A stretch of 64,000 nucleotides of DNA from Collinsella aerofaciens (GCA_008680965.1 NAKE01000001.1:620001-684000); one strand, 5' to 3'. Shown: positions 17,217-26,485, numbered from the stretch's first letter. Notes: generated by a model not told the origin, from the letters alone. Made by a program: numbers and translations.

Positions 17217-18302
17217 ATGGGTCTGATTCAAAAGAAGGACGAGAAGGACGAGATCGACGGCATCCAGATCATCGAGCGCGGCGAAGGCCCCGACGGTGAC
17301 GAGAACGAGAAGATCGATCTAGTCGCCGGTACGTCTGCCGAGCACATTGCCGCCGGTACGACGGCCAAGGAGGAGGACGCCCGACTGGAGGCTCAGATTG
17401 CCGCGGATGCCGCTGACGAGAATCTGATGCCCGAGGAACAGGACGAGGACGACGACTCCGACGTGGACGACCACGCTTGCAAGCACAAGAAGACGATGAT
17501 TGCCGCCTTTGTGGTCGCCGTCGTGATTGCTGCCGTGGTCGGCTTCTTTATCGGCAACGGTGGTTTTGGCGGCAAAGGCGTCGGCTCGGCGACCCTCACC
17601 GAGGACCAGCTCGATTCGACCGTGGCAAGCTATAGCTACAACGGCAAGAAGAGCGACATCACCGCGCGTGAGGCCATCGAGAGCCAGTACAGCCTCGACA
17701 CCGTCAAGGACGATGACGGCAACTACACCGCTCCGTCTGCCGACGTTATCCTGTCCTACGTGCGCAACCAGATTCTGCTGGACGCTGCCGAGGACGAGGG
17801 CATTACCGTCTCTTCCAAGGAAATGAAGCAGTACGCCGAGGATTCCATCGGCACCTCCGACTACAAGACCATGGCCACGCAGTATGGCGTGTCCAAGGAT
17901 CAGGCCAAGCAGATCGTCCGCCAGTCCGCGACGCTGCAGAAGCTCTACAAGAAGAAGGTGGGCGATAGCTCCGCAAGCATGCCGACCGCCCCGACCGAGC
18001 CTGCTGACGGCAACGAGGAGACCGCGAGCAAGGACTACGCCGACTACATCATCAACCTTGCCGGCGACGAGTGGGATAGCGAGAAGGGCACTTGGAAGGA
18101 CGCCGATAGCACCTATGCCAAGGCCTTCGCTGACGATGCCTTTACGGCCGATAGCGCTACCTATAAGCAGGCCATGACCGCCTATTACACCGCCTACCAG
18201 CAGTATTCCTCGCGGGCTTCGAGCGCCAGCTCCAAGTGGACCGAGTATGCTAACGGCCTCTACGCCAAGGCCAACATCAGCATCTACGGCCTGTTTGCGT
18301 AA
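17217..18302 (+). CDS. Membrane-anchored SurA-like protein
   Basis: 361 residues. The first 90 are acidic and cytoplasmic by topology, followed by one transmembrane helix (about 94-113, MIAAFVVAVVIAAVVGFFIG). The outer domain has a SurA N-like pattern: ITAREAIESQYSL, VILSYVRNQILLDAAEDEGITVSSKEMKQYAEDSIG, QYGVSKDQAKQIVRQSATLQKLYKKKVGD. No PPIase domain is visible. A role as an extracytoplasmic chaperone is inference. A strong terminator follows. Confidence 0.7.
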   Translation: MGLIQKKDEKDEIDGIQIIERGEGPDGDENEKIDLVAGTSAEHIAAGTTAKEEDARLEAQIAADAADENLMPEEQDEDDDSDVDDHACKHKKTMIAAFVVAVVIAAVVGFFIGNGGFGGKGVGSATLTEDQLDSTVASYSYNGKKSDITAREAIESQYSLDTVKDDDGNYTAPSADVILSYVRNQILLDAAEDEGITVSSKEMKQYAEDSIGTSDYKTMATQYGVSKDQAKQIVRQSATLQKLYKKKVGDSSASMPTAPTEPADGNEETASKDYADYIINLAGDEWDSEKGTWKDADSTYAKAFADDAFTADSATYKQAMTAYYTAYQQYSSRASSASSKWTEYANGLYAKANISIYGLFA

Positions 18303-18345
18303 GGTTTGCTTGAGCTTTCGAGTACGAAGCCGAAATATCTGATGA

Positions 18346-18382
18346 AGCCCCTTAGAACGGACATCGTTCTAAGGGGCTTTTT
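18346..18382 (+). terminator. Terminator
   Basis: A perfect 13-bp stem (AGCCCCTTAGAAC) and a 7-nt loop, followed by TTTTT. Confidence 0.92.
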
Positions 18383-18469
18383 GCGTTGGAGGGAAGGAGG
18401 GAAAGGAGAGGGGTAGTATGCAATTTATTAGAGACTTTATTCATGTAAAGTGAAAACGATCCCGGCTAA

Positions 18470-18515
18470 ATTGGTAGTAACAATGTGGTACCACAGTTCA
18501 TCTGGTAGTAACCAA
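18470..18515. promoter_or_regulatory. Cluster of GntR/NagR-like operator motifs
   Basis: TTGGTAGTAACAA, the perfect palindrome TGTGGTACCACA (18484-18495) and TGGTAGTAACCAA lie within 46 bp. They resemble sites of UTRA-type GntR regulators, and two such regulators are encoded nearby. They now precede a truncated PTS gene. Confidence 0.5.
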
Positions 18516-18539
18516 CTTTGAGACGAAATCGAATGGAAA

Positions 18540-19043
18540 TTGCTAAGAATTAGTTTGGTAATAAAAGACTATGTTGGTTTCCGTGCTGGCTTCTGCTTCT
18601 CCGCTGGTGCTACCGACCTCCTGTTCTCCTCTAGCCTCCCGGCTGCTGCCAACACCTGGATGATCATCCCGCTGGGCATCGCTGCCTTCGTGGTCTTCTA
18701 CCTCGTGTTCCGCTTCGCCATCACCAAGTTCAACCTTATGACTCCTGGTCGCGAGGATGACGATGTCGAGGAGACCTTCGCTTCCGCCGCTGCTGGCGAC
18801 GACGGGTTCGCCGCTCTGGCCGCCGCTGTTCTTGCTGCCGTCGGTTGCAAGGAGAACGTCAAGACCGTTGACTGCTGCGCTACTCGCCTTCGCTTCGAGC
18901 TCGGCGATTCCGATCTGGTCGACGAGGCTGCCTGCAAGAAGGCTGGAGCTCTGGGTGTCATGAAGATGGACAAGGGTGCTACCCAGGTCATCATCGGCAC
19001 GCAGGTCCAAGCTGTTGCCGAGGAGCTCAAGAAGCTTCTCTAA
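18540..19043 (+). pseudogene. Remnant of a glucose/GlcNAc-type PTS EIICB gene
   Basis: Only the C-terminal part of a PTS permease survives: the last EIIC segment (FRAGFCFSAGATDLLFSSSLPAAANTWMIIPLGIAAFVVFYLVFRFAI), then a linker and a full EIIB domain with the phospho-Cys region (VKTVDCCATRLRFEL). The family normally has roughly 450 residues or more before EIIB ends, so several hundred N-terminal residues are missing. The open frame begins at a TTG with no SD. The operator-like sites just upstream suggest an internal deletion that kept the control region. It could still yield a soluble EIIB, but that is speculative. Confidence 0.78.
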
Positions 19044-19067
19044 GCTTTAAAGACGTATCTGTCTTGC

Positions 19068-19105
19068 AAAGGGTCGTCCCGCTCCGCGGGGGCGGCCCTT
19101 TTTGC
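19068..19105 (+). terminator. Terminator after PTS remnant
   Basis: AAAGGGTCGTCCCGC pairs with GGGGGCGGCCCTTT, followed by TTTTTGC. Confidence 0.85.
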
Positions 19106-19130
19106 TACCTCGATACCTGATGTAGCGTTG

Positions 19131-19245
19131 TAATTGGTATTACAGTGCGTGGGCTATCAACCGGCAAACAATATTGAAATATGCTGGTTGAACTGCTGTT
19201 ATTCCAATAAAACTGCTATAGTACGTGGTGTCTGGTTACAACCAA
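19131..19245. promoter_or_regulatory. Probable GntR operator sites upstream of the regulator gene
   Basis: TAATTGGTATTACAG near 19131 and TGGTTACAACCAAT near 19233 are NagR-type half-palindromes (TTGGT...ACCAA). They bracket the leader of the GntR gene and suggest autoregulation. Confidence 0.45.
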
Positions 19246-19275
19246 TTTCGAGTCATTTATCCGGCAGGTATCATT

Positions 19276-20007
19276 ATGGCAATGGGAGCGCGCAAACAAC
19301 CTCTGTACGATCAGCTCGTCGATTTGCTGACCGATAAAATCGATCACGAACTTCGGCCCGGCGACTATTTGCCGTCCGAGCGTGACCTGTCGGAACGCTA
19401 CGGACTCTCGCGTACTACGGTTCGCCTTGCCCTGCAGGAGCTTGAACGCTTAGGCTTGGTGGTTCGTCAGCGCGGCCGTGGAACCATGGTGTGCGACCGC
19501 TCTCTGCAAACGGCAAACCTCTCGCAAATCTATAGCTTTACCGAGCAGATGAAGGCGATCGGCCGTGTGCCCAAGACGACGATTCTTGAGTTTACCGCGG
19601 TCGAGGCAGACAAGAATATTGCCATAGAGATGAACGCGCGTCTTGGCGAGCGTCTGTACAAGATCAAGCGCCTGCGTATTGCCGATGGTGTGCCGCTGAT
19701 GATTGAGTGTACATATCTGCCGAGTCGCAAGTTCTTTGCGCTTAAGCGTCCCATGATCGAGAACAAATCGCTGTACGACATGATCGAGCAGGACTTTCAC
19801 GAGAAAGTTCGCGTGGCAGAGGAGGAATTCTACGCGAGTATTGCCCGCCATTCTGACGCTCGTCTGCTCGAGATTGCCGAAGGCGCACCGGTCCTGGATT
19901 TGATTCGTACCACATATGACATGAACAACGAGGTTATCGAGTATACGCGTTCGGTTGCGCGCGCCGACCAGTTTAAGTACAAGGTCTACCACAACCGCGC
20001 AGTCTAG
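19276..20007 (+). CDS. GntR-family (UTRA) amino-sugar regulator
   Basis: 243 residues from ATG at 19276, with a modest GCAGG upstream; ATG at 19282 is also possible. The N-terminal winged helix is clear (YDQLVDLLTDKIDHELRPGDYLPSERDLSERYGLSRTTVRLALQELERLGLVVRQRGRGT). The UTRA effector domain follows (KRLRIADGVPLMIECTYLPS, SLYDMIEQDF). UTRA regulators of the NagR/AgaR type sense sugar phosphates such as GlcN-6-P or GalNAc-6-P. It lies before nagA and yhcH. A second, clearly related regulator is at 27790-28524. Confidence 0.9.
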   Translation: MAMGARKQPLYDQLVDLLTDKIDHELRPGDYLPSERDLSERYGLSRTTVRLALQELERLGLVVRQRGRGTMVCDRSLQTANLSQIYSFTEQMKAIGRVPKTTILEFTAVEADKNIAIEMNARLGERLYKIKRLRIADGVPLMIECTYLPSRKFFALKRPMIENKSLYDMIEQDFHEKVRVAEEEFYASIARHSDARLLEIAEGAPVLDLIRTTYDMNNEVIEYTRSVARADQFKYKVYHNRAV

Positions 20008-20150
20008 AGTTATTGGGTATAAACGGCTTGGCGTGTTTTGCGGCGGGTGCAAAATGTGCCAAGCGGTAGAAGGCAACGAACAATCGCTCGAAATAACAAT
20101 GCAGTGGTTTTTGATCCGCCCTAAAACGCACTGCGGGTACGGGAGCATAG

Positions 20151-21320
20151 ATGAGCACGTATGCTATCAAGGCCGACAAGTTCTTTTTGCCGGCGGGGCC
20201 GCAGCTGGGCGGCTACCTCATGGTCGAAGATGGCGTCTTTGGCGCTTGGCAGGCCGATGAGCCCGCTTGCGAGATCAAAGATTATTCGGGTACATGGATT
20301 GCGCCGGGCATGGTGGACACCCACATTCATGGCTTCTATAACCATGCCACGACCGATAACGATGCCGAGGGTATCAACATCAGCGCGACCGAGCTCGCTC
20401 GTCGTGGTACCACCAGCTGGCTGCCTACGACCTTTACCGACGGCGTGGAGCAGATCAAAGAGGCCTGCGCTGCCATAGCACAGGCGGACGAAGAGCGCGG
20501 ACCTGAGTTCTGCGGTGCTCGTATTCAGGGTATCTACCTGGAGGGTCCGTTCTTTACCATGAAGCATGTGGGCGCCCAGAACCCTGCTTATCTGATCGAC
20601 CCATCCGAGGCAGTTTTTGACGAGTGGCAGGAGGCCGCCGGCGGTCGTATCGTCAAGAGCGCCATGGCGGCCGAGCGCGATGGTGCCGCCGCCTACGCCG
20701 CGACTCTGAGCGCAAAGGGCGTCGTGACTTGCATCGGCCACTCCGATGCCACCTATGATGAGTGTGTTTCTGCTATCAATGCTGGCGCCAGCTGCTTTAC
20801 GCATACCTATAACGGCCAGCGCGGCCTCCATCACCGTGAGCCCGGTGTCGTCGGGGCCGCTATGGCCACGCCCAACACCTATGCCGAGATCATTTGCGAC
20901 GGCAAACACGTGAACCCTGCTGCCATCAAGGCGCTGCTGCAAGCCAAGGGCTGGCAGCACACGGTGCTGATCACCGATTGCCTGGGTTGCGGAGGCATGC
21001 CCGAGGGCAAGTACACCAGCGGCGGCATGGACGTCATTATGAAGGACAACCTTTGCTGGCTCGCCGATGGCTCTGCTATCGCCGGCTCAGTGCTCACGCT
21101 CGCGCAGGGCGTAAAGAACATCGTCGACTGGGGTCTTGCGAGCGCCGATATCGCAATTCGCATGGCGACCGAGGTACCCGCGCGCTCTGCTCACGTTGAG
21201 GATAAATGTGGCAGCATTATGCCCGGTCGCGACGCCGACTTTGTCGTGTTCAATCCCGACCTTACCCTGGTCGAGACGTATGTGGGTGGCAACAGCGTCG
21301 GTAACGCGTTTACCGAGTAG
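20151..21320 (+). CDS. nagA: N-acetyl-hexosamine-6-phosphate deacetylase, copy 1
   Basis: 389 residues. Amidohydrolase that removes acetate from GlcNAc-6-P or GalNAc-6-P. The metal motif APGMVDTHIHGFYNH, the EGPF motif (YLEGPFFTMKHVGAQNP), GHSDATYDEC, THTYNGQRGLHHREPG and TDCLGCGGMPEGKY are all present. ATG at 20151 has a GGGAG 4-5 nt upstream. It is nearly identical in protein sequence to copy 2 at 29918. With agaS and the mannose-type PTS nearby, GalNAc-6-P is a likely substrate for at least one copy. Confidence 0.93.
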   Translation: MSTYAIKADKFFLPAGPQLGGYLMVEDGVFGAWQADEPACEIKDYSGTWIAPGMVDTHIHGFYNHATTDNDAEGINISATELARRGTTSWLPTTFTDGVEQIKEACAAIAQADEERGPEFCGARIQGIYLEGPFFTMKHVGAQNPAYLIDPSEAVFDEWQEAAGGRIVKSAMAAERDGAAAYAATLSAKGVVTCIGHSDATYDECVSAINAGASCFTHTYNGQRGLHHREPGVVGAAMATPNTYAEIICDGKHVNPAAIKALLQAKGWQHTVLITDCLGCGGMPEGKYTSGGMDVIMKDNLCWLADGSAIAGSVLTLAQGVKNIVDWGLASADIAIRMATEVPARSAHVEDKCGSIMPGRDADFVVFNPDLTLVETYVGGNSVGNAFTE

Positions 21321-21847
21321 CCGCCAAAGAAACGATCCGAGAGGGGATTTAGATGATTTACGGTGCATTGGGCGATATCGAGGAGTACCGCGGAATGCTC
21401 AAGGGCCTCGACGTGCTGATCGATTGGCTCGAGGAGAACGACCCGGCGCAGCTCGAGGTCGGCAGCCATCCGATTCTGGGCGACAAGGTCTTTGCGAACG
21501 TCATGGCCCCCACGACGCGTCCGGAGGCCGAGGCTCACTATGAGACGCATCAGCGCTATCACGACCTGCAGATCGACGTCGAGGGTCGCGAGGCCTTTAA
21601 GGTCGCCACGGGCAGCTTGACGCTGGTCCAGGAGTTTGACGAGAAGGACGACTACGATCTGGTCGATTCCGACGCCTCGATCGCCGGCGATCTTGCCGAC
21701 GACAAGTTCGCGCTGTTCGTTGCCGGCGAGCCTCACATGCCCACGCTCGAGTTCCCGGGCGATGGGGCGCAGCCGGTCAAGAAGATCTGCTTTAAGCTGC
21801 TTGCAGATGCTTACTGGGAGGAGTAGCGAGCTGCTCGGCTGAGCTGT
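21189..21847 (+). repeat. Segmental duplication, copy A (nagA 3' end plus yhcH)
   Basis: Matches 33811-34469 at a constant offset of 12622. From 21201 to 21847 only one difference was seen (C at 21235, T at 33857); the first dozen bases have three more. The copy includes the last 120 bases or so of nagA, all of yhcH and the beginning of its 3' flank. Confidence 0.93.
21353..21826 (+). CDS. YhcH/YjgK/YiaL (EbgC-like) family protein, copy 1
   Basis: 157 residues, cupin-like family also called beta-galactosidase subunit beta. MIYGALGDIEEY, the metal-ligand region EAHYETHQRYHDLQIDVEG and LFVAGEPHMPTLEF fit the family, which is linked to sialic acid and hexosamine catabolism and may act as a sugar anomerase (family inference). 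It is 32 bp after nagA with GAGAGGGG upstream, so the two are cotranscribed. An identical protein is encoded at 33975-34448. Confidence 0.88.
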   Translation: MIYGALGDIEEYRGMLKGLDVLIDWLEENDPAQLEVGSHPILGDKVFANVMAPTTRPEAEAHYETHQRYHDLQIDVEGREAFKVATGSLTLVQEFDEKDDYDLVDSDASIAGDLADDKFALFVAGEPHMPTLEFPGDGAQPVKKICFKLLADAYWEE

Positions 21848-21856
21848 TCGCCTGAT

Positions 21857-21936
21857 GGCGTGATTTCCCTAGGGAAATCACGCCACGACCCCGCCAAGCG
21901 TGTTTTCCCTAGGGGAATCACGTTTGGCGGGGTTTT
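21857..21936 (+). terminator. Two consecutive palindromes, the second a terminator
   Basis: 21857-21884 is a perfect 28-bp palindrome built on TTTCCCTAGGGAAA. 21888-21933 is a longer hairpin with the related centre TTCCCTAGGGGAA and stem ACCCCGCCAA, ending in TTTT. The shared centre suggests local duplication. Confidence 0.75.
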
Positions 21937-22072
21937 ATGTTTATGAATAGGGGAACTGAAGCCGTGACGATGCTTGGGTTGGCGCACGCGCACTCAAATC
22001 GGCAACAACAAAGTAGATAAGCATTTGAAGAAATGCGATTAAACATAACGTAACTAGTAGGAAATAGTGGAT

Positions 22073-22121
22073 AGGTGGTACATACCACCTTTCAGATATT
22101 GAATCGTTAGGAATCTATAAT
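22073..22121 (+). promoter_or_regulatory. Promoter with operator for the bgaC-PTS operon
   Basis: AGGTGGTACATACCACCT (22073-22090) is a perfect 18-bp palindrome just before a TTCAGA/TATAAT promoter (-10 at 22116-22121). A further AGTGGTCTAACAGGTGGT lies after the -10. These are likely GntR operators. The leader to the bgaC start is about 190 nt. Confidence 0.6.
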
Positions 22122-22309
22122 TAAATAGTGGTCTAACAGGTGGTTTAATTTTCTATATTAAAGCCGTTCATCGTCATTTCGCTACCGTTTACGGACCACT
22201 TCAGATTCTGTCTACATAATTGCGTTAATGCGTCCATAATAGGCAAGGTGTTTAGCTGAGGGCCGAGGAACCGGCGTCGGCGTCGTAGAGCACGAAGATC
22301 GGGAGTAGC

Positions 22310-24106
22310 ATGCATTCGTTTAAGATCACCAATCAATTCCTACTCGATGATGAGCCGTTTACCATCTTGTCGGGGGCGATTCACTATATGCGTGTTCATC
22401 CGAGCGACTGGCACCACTCGCTCTATAACCTTAAGGCTCTTGGGTTTAATACGGTCGAAACGTATGTACCGTGGAATCTTCATGAGCCAAAGCCTGGCGT
22501 CTTCGATTTTTCTGGTTCAATTGATTTGGCGGCATTTCTTGATGAGGCAGCATCGCTCGGTCTGTATGCAATTGTTCGGCCCTCTCCGTTTATTTGTGCA
22601 GAATGGGAATTTGGCGGCATGCCAGCATGGCTGCTGCGCGAACATGATATGAGGCCGCGTAGCAGCGACCCCAAATTTCTTGCTCACGTTGCGCAGTACT
22701 ACGACCATCTCATGCCGATACTCGTCTCGCGTCAGATTGACAAGGGCGGAAATATCATCATGATGCAGGTTGAAAACGAGTATGGATCATATTGCGAGGA
22801 TAAGGACTATCTTCGCGCGATTCGTCGCCTTATGGTCGAGCGTGGGGTTTCCGTGCCCCTTTGTACTTCCGATGGCCCGTGGCGTGGGTGCCTTCGTGCC
22901 GGTACGCTCATTGACGATGATGTGTTGTGCACCGGCAACTTTGGTTCTCATGCAAAGGAGAACTTTGAGGCTCTTTCTGCTTTTCACAAGGAGCATGGAA
23001 AACAATGGCCTCTTATGTGCATGGAGTTGTGGGACGGCTGGTTCAATCGCTATGGGGAGAACGTCATCAGACGCGATCCCGAAGATCTTGCCTCTTGCGT
23101 TCGCGAGGTGCTCGAGCTTGGAGGATCTTTAAACCTCTACATGTTTCATGGAGGCACCAACTTTGGATTTATGAACGGATGTTCTGCACGCCATACGCAT
23201 GACCTGCACCAGGTGACATCATATGACTACGATGCTCCATTGGACGAACAGGGCAACCCGACCGAGAAATACTTCGCAATTCAAAGGACAGTTCACGAGC
23301 TGTATCCCGATATCGCGCAAAGCAAGCCGTTAACAAAAAAGGCGTTTTCCATGCCCGATATTTCGGTGAGTGAGCGCGTAAGTCTCTTTAATGTGCTCGA
23401 TATTCTTTCGGAGCCGATTGAAGCCCAATATCCTATGCCCATGGAAGAGATGGGTCAGTCGTATGGATATACGTTATATACCACGACTGTCGAGCGTGAC
23501 CGTGCAGATGAAGAGCGTATTCGGGTTATTGACGCCCGCGACCGCGCTCAGGTGTTTGTGAACGGTGACAAGGTGGCGACGCAGTATCAGGAGCACATCG
23601 GGGAAGATATTCACTGCGTTCTTCCCTGTGAACACAACCGCCTGGATGTTCTGACCGAGGATATGGGTCGCGTCAATTATGGTCACAAATTGCTCGCTGA
23701 TACGCAGCATAAGGGCATTAGGACAGGAGTTTGCGTTGATCTTCACTTTGTTACCGGTTGGGAGATGCGTTGTCTGCCACTCGATAACATCGATAATCTT
23801 GATTATTCCGCCGGCTGGGTAGAGGGGCAACCTTCCTTTTATCGCGCAAAGTTTGATATATCTGAGCCGGCTGATACCTTTATCGACACTACGGGTTTTG
23901 GAAAGGGTGTGGCATTCGTAAACGGAACGAATGTCGGACGTTTTTGGGATAAGGGTCCCATCATGACGCTCTATGTTCCGCACGGTTTATTACACCCTGG
24001 TACCAATGAACTCGTTATGTTCGAAACAGAGGGCGTGTATGATGCGAAAATCTCCCTTCGCTCTGAGCCCGTTATCCGTACACTTGAACAAGAAGGAGTT
24101 GAGTAG
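22310..24106 (+). CDS. bgaC: GH35 beta-galactosidase (BgaC/GnbG type)
   Basis: 598 residues, no signal peptide, hence cytoplasmic. GH35 signatures: IHYMRVHPSDWHHSLYNLKALGFNTVETYVPWNLHEP, acid/base Glu157 in QVENEYGSY, nucleophile Glu239 in CMELWDGWF, and MFHGGTNFGFMNG. The C-terminal beta domains are present (VNGTNVGRFWDKGP). Homologues such as pneumococcal BgaC and Lactobacillus casei GnbG prefer Gal-beta-1,3-GlcNAc/GalNAc linkages. It has GGGAG upstream and lies 2 bp before the PTS IIB gene. Base composition is lower in GC than the housekeeping genes, hinting at acquisition. Confidence 0.93.
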   Translation: MHSFKITNQFLLDDEPFTILSGAIHYMRVHPSDWHHSLYNLKALGFNTVETYVPWNLHEPKPGVFDFSGSIDLAAFLDEAASLGLYAIVRPSPFICAEWEFGGMPAWLLREHDMRPRSSDPKFLAHVAQYYDHLMPILVSRQIDKGGNIIMMQVENEYGSYCEDKDYLRAIRRLMVERGVSVPLCTSDGPWRGCLRAGTLIDDDVLCTGNFGSHAKENFEALSAFHKEHGKQWPLMCMELWDGWFNRYGENVIRRDPEDLASCVREVLELGGSLNLYMFHGGTNFGFMNGCSARHTHDLHQVTSYDYDAPLDEQGNPTEKYFAIQRTVHELYPDIAQSKPLTKKAFSMPDISVSERVSLFNVLDILSEPIEAQYPMPMEEMGQSYGYTLYTTTVERDRADEERIRVIDARDRAQVFVNGDKVATQYQEHIGEDIHCVLPCEHNRLDVLTEDMGRVNYGHKLLADTQHKGIRTGVCVDLHFVTGWEMRCLPLDNIDNLDYSAGWVEGQPSFYRAKFDISEPADTFIDTTGFGKGVAFVNGTNVGRFWDKGPIMTLYVPHGLLHPGTNELVMFETEGVYDAKISLRSEPVIRTLEQEGVE

Positions 24107-24108
24107 AA

Positions 24109-24573
24109 ATGATTGTAGGCGCACGAATCGACTTTCGCTTGATTCACGGACAGGTGGCAAACCTCTGGTCTAACGCCCGTCAGGTAAGCCGCTTCATGGT
24201 AGTTGACGACGAGGTATCGCAAGATGCTACCCAAAAGCAGGTTCTTCGCATGGCTTGCCCGGCAACTGTGAAGTTGTCCGTGCTTCCTGTCGACAAGGCC
24301 GCTGCCAACATCACTGCTGGCAAATATGATGCGCAACGTCTCTTCATTGTTGCGAAAAAGCCTGAGGTCTACGTTCGACTTTTGGAACAAGGTGTTAAGC
24401 TTGAGCAGCTCATCGTCGGTAATATGACGACAATGGAGCCGGTCAAGAAGCTGAATCGCAACATTAGTTGCGACCAGGGGGACCTTGACGCATTTGCCAA
24501 ACTCAAGGCCGATAATCTTCCTATTGTCATTCAGCTGACGCCGCAGGATAACCCAGAGGCTCTCACGCTCTAG
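24109..24573 (+). CDS. PTS mannose/GalNAc-family EIIB
   Basis: 154 residues. It carries the phosphorylatable His13 in ARIDFRLIHGQVANLW, then the family pattern VVDDEVSQDATQKQVLRMACP and QLIVGNMTTMEP. It passes phosphate from EIIA to the incoming sugar. AAGGAGTTGAG precedes the start, immediately after bgaC. Together with the IIC, IID and IIA genes it makes a complete mannose-family PTS, like GnbBCDA or the pneumococcal bgaC-linked system. Confidence 0.93.
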   Translation: MIVGARIDFRLIHGQVANLWSNARQVSRFMVVDDEVSQDATQKQVLRMACPATVKLSVLPVDKAAANITAGKYDAQRLFIVAKKPEVYVRLLEQGVKLEQLIVGNMTTMEPVKKLNRNISCDQGDLDAFAKLKADNLPIVIQLTPQDNPEALTL

Positions 24574-24666
24574 TCGAATTAACGCTAGGCCGTGAAGGGG
24601 GATGCACGGTTTATATAAGCGTATTGGTATTGTAGAAACTGTTACACCTTAAATAAGGAGTTAACC

Positions 24667-25551
24667 ATGATTGCTTGGTGGCAGATTCTTCTGTTAACCC
24701 TGTATGCGGGTTATCAGATTCTGGATGAGCTGAACTGGTACACCTGTGCCGGCTCAGCCGTCTTCTCTGGTATGATTACCGGTTTGATTATGGGTGACCT
24801 ACAGACTGGCCTGTTTATCGGCGGCAGCATGCAGCTCACCGTCCTGGGCGTTGGTACCTTTGGCGGCGCCTCTCGTATCGATGCCAACTCCGGCACTCTG
24901 GTCGCCACGGCCTTTGCCGTGGGCGCGGGCATGAATCCCGAGACGGCTCTTGCCGCTATCGGCGTACCTGTCGCTGCCATTCTCGTTTACACCGATATCG
25001 CCGGTCGTTTCGCCAACACGTTCTTCGGTCACATGTGCGATGCCGATATCGAGAAGATGAACTGGGGCGCCTACAACGTACACTACTTGCTCGGTGCCGT
25101 TTCCTGGATGTTGTCCCGCATGATTCCGGTCTTCCTGGCTCTCGCATTTGGCCAGGGCTTGGTCGAGGGCATCACCACCGCCCTTAACGGCGACTTGAAG
25201 TGGCTGGGTGACGGTCTGTCTGTTGCTGGCGGTGCCTTGCCCGCCGTTGGCTTCGCCATCCTGCTCCGTTACCTGCCGGTCAAAAAGCACGTCGCCTACC
25301 TGCTGCTCGGCTTTGTAGTCGCCGCCCTGTTTGGTACGGCCTTCACGAGCATCATGAACCTCAACGCCAACATCGTCGCTGTGAACGGTGCGCTTGGTAA
25401 GGGCGCCGTGGATATGGTCGGTATGTTCAATAACATGTCGATGCTGGCGATCGCTATTATTGGCTTTGCTCTGTCTTTGCTGTACTACAAGAACAACCAG
25501 CGTCCCGTCGCTGCTGCTGGCGCTGCGGAGGGAGACGACGATGAGCTCTAA
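24667..25551 (+). CDS. PTS mannose/GalNAc-family EIIC
   Basis: 294 residues, multi-span membrane channel subunit. It starts MIAWWQILLLTLYAGYQILDELNW and has the family glycine-rich stretch GLIMGDLQTGLFIGGSMQLTVLGVGTFGG, then ASRIDANSGTLVATAFAVG. AAATAAGGAGTTAACC precedes the ATG. The 93-bp gap after IIB contains a TATTGGTATTG motif but no terminator. Its stop overlaps the IID start by 11 bp. Confidence 0.93.
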   Translation: MIAWWQILLLTLYAGYQILDELNWYTCAGSAVFSGMITGLIMGDLQTGLFIGGSMQLTVLGVGTFGGASRIDANSGTLVATAFAVGAGMNPETALAAIGVPVAAILVYTDIAGRFANTFFGHMCDADIEKMNWGAYNVHYLLGAVSWMLSRMIPVFLALAFGQGLVEGITTALNGDLKWLGDGLSVAGGALPAVGFAILLRYLPVKKHVAYLLLGFVVAALFGTAFTSIMNLNANIVAVNGALGKGAVDMVGMFNNMSMLAIAIIGFALSLLYYKNNQRPVAAAGAAEGDDDEL

Positions 25552-26380
25552 TGAGAAACTCGCCAATGGCACCACTGGCTACAAGATTACCAAGGACGAC
25601 CTTGCGCAGATCAACCGTCGTAACCTGCTTGGTTTCCAGGATGGTTGGAACTACGAGCGCATGCAACACTCTGGTTATCTCTGGATTATCCTGCCCACGC
25701 TGCGCAAGCTGTACGGTGACGGCACGCCGGAGCTAAAAGAAGCCTGCCGCGCCCAGTGCGCACCGTTCTTCAACACCTCAAACTTCCTCAACACGATCAT
25801 CACCGGTATCGATTTGGCGATTGAGGAAGAGGAGGGCATTGAGGGCCTCGAGGCTGTTGCCGGTCTCAAGACTGGTCTCATGGGACCGCTGGCTTCCATC
25901 GGCGATTCCATCTTCGGTTCGCTGCTCCCGACCATTTTTGGCGCCCTGGCTGCCAATATGGCCATGAACGGCAACCCCTTGGGTATCTTCATCTGGGTCG
26001 CCGTTAACATCCTTGTTGACTGGTTCCGCTGCAAGCAGACCCACATGGCCTATGAGCAGGGTATGAAGCTCGTCACCACCATGAGCGACCGCCTGAACGC
26101 GTTGACCGACGCGGCCTCCGTAATGGGTGTCTTTATGGTCGGTGCCCTGGTCGCAACCAATGTCGGTATCGTCATTGCAGCGAAGCCTGTTATCGGTGGC
26201 GTTACCGTTGACTTGCAGAATATCTGCAATATGATTTGCCCCAAGCTGGTTCCTGCCGCGCTCGTCGGCTTCGTATACTGGCTCCTTGGTAAGAAGGGCA
26301 TGACCTCGACGAAGGCTATCTTTATCGTCTTGGTTCTGTCCATTGCCTTGGGTGCATTCGGTATCATTTGCAAGGGCTAA
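25541..26380 (+). CDS. PTS mannose/GalNAc-family EIID
   Basis: 279 residues from MSSNEKLANG, with GGAGGGA upstream inside the end of EIIC. The family pattern is clear: RRNLLGFQDGWNYERMQHSGYLWIILPTLRKLYGDGTPELKEA, FFNTSNFLNTIITGIDLAIEEEEG, GLKTGLMGPLASIGDSIFGSLLPTIFGALAANMA. Several hydrophobic C-terminal spans complete the membrane domain with EIIC. A strong terminator follows. Confidence 0.93.
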   Translation: MSSNEKLANGTTGYKITKDDLAQINRRNLLGFQDGWNYERMQHSGYLWIILPTLRKLYGDGTPELKEACRAQCAPFFNTSNFLNTIITGIDLAIEEEEGIEGLEAVAGLKTGLMGPLASIGDSIFGSLLPTIFGALAANMAMNGNPLGIFIWVAVNILVDWFRCKQTHMAYEQGMKLVTTMSDRLNALTDAASVMGVFMVGALVATNVGIVIAAKPVIGGVTVDLQNICNMICPKLVPAALVGFVYWLLGKKGMTSTKAIFIVLVLSIALGAFGIICKG

Positions 26381-26422
26381 GTACCCCATATTGTCGCGAC
26401 ATTTGATCCTCAATTAAGATGT

Positions 26423-26485
26423 GGCGCACACCTCCAAGGCGACTTTATCGCCATATCCCCTGGAGTGTGCGCCTCTTTTGTTTTG
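26423..26485 (+). terminator. Terminator or attenuator inside the PTS gene cluster
   Basis: GGCGCACACCTCCA pairs with TGGAGTGTGCGCC around a 20-nt loop, followed by TCTTTTGTTTTG. It separates IID from the gene at 26569 and the EIIA gene, so these may be expressed at a lower level. Confidence 0.8.
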
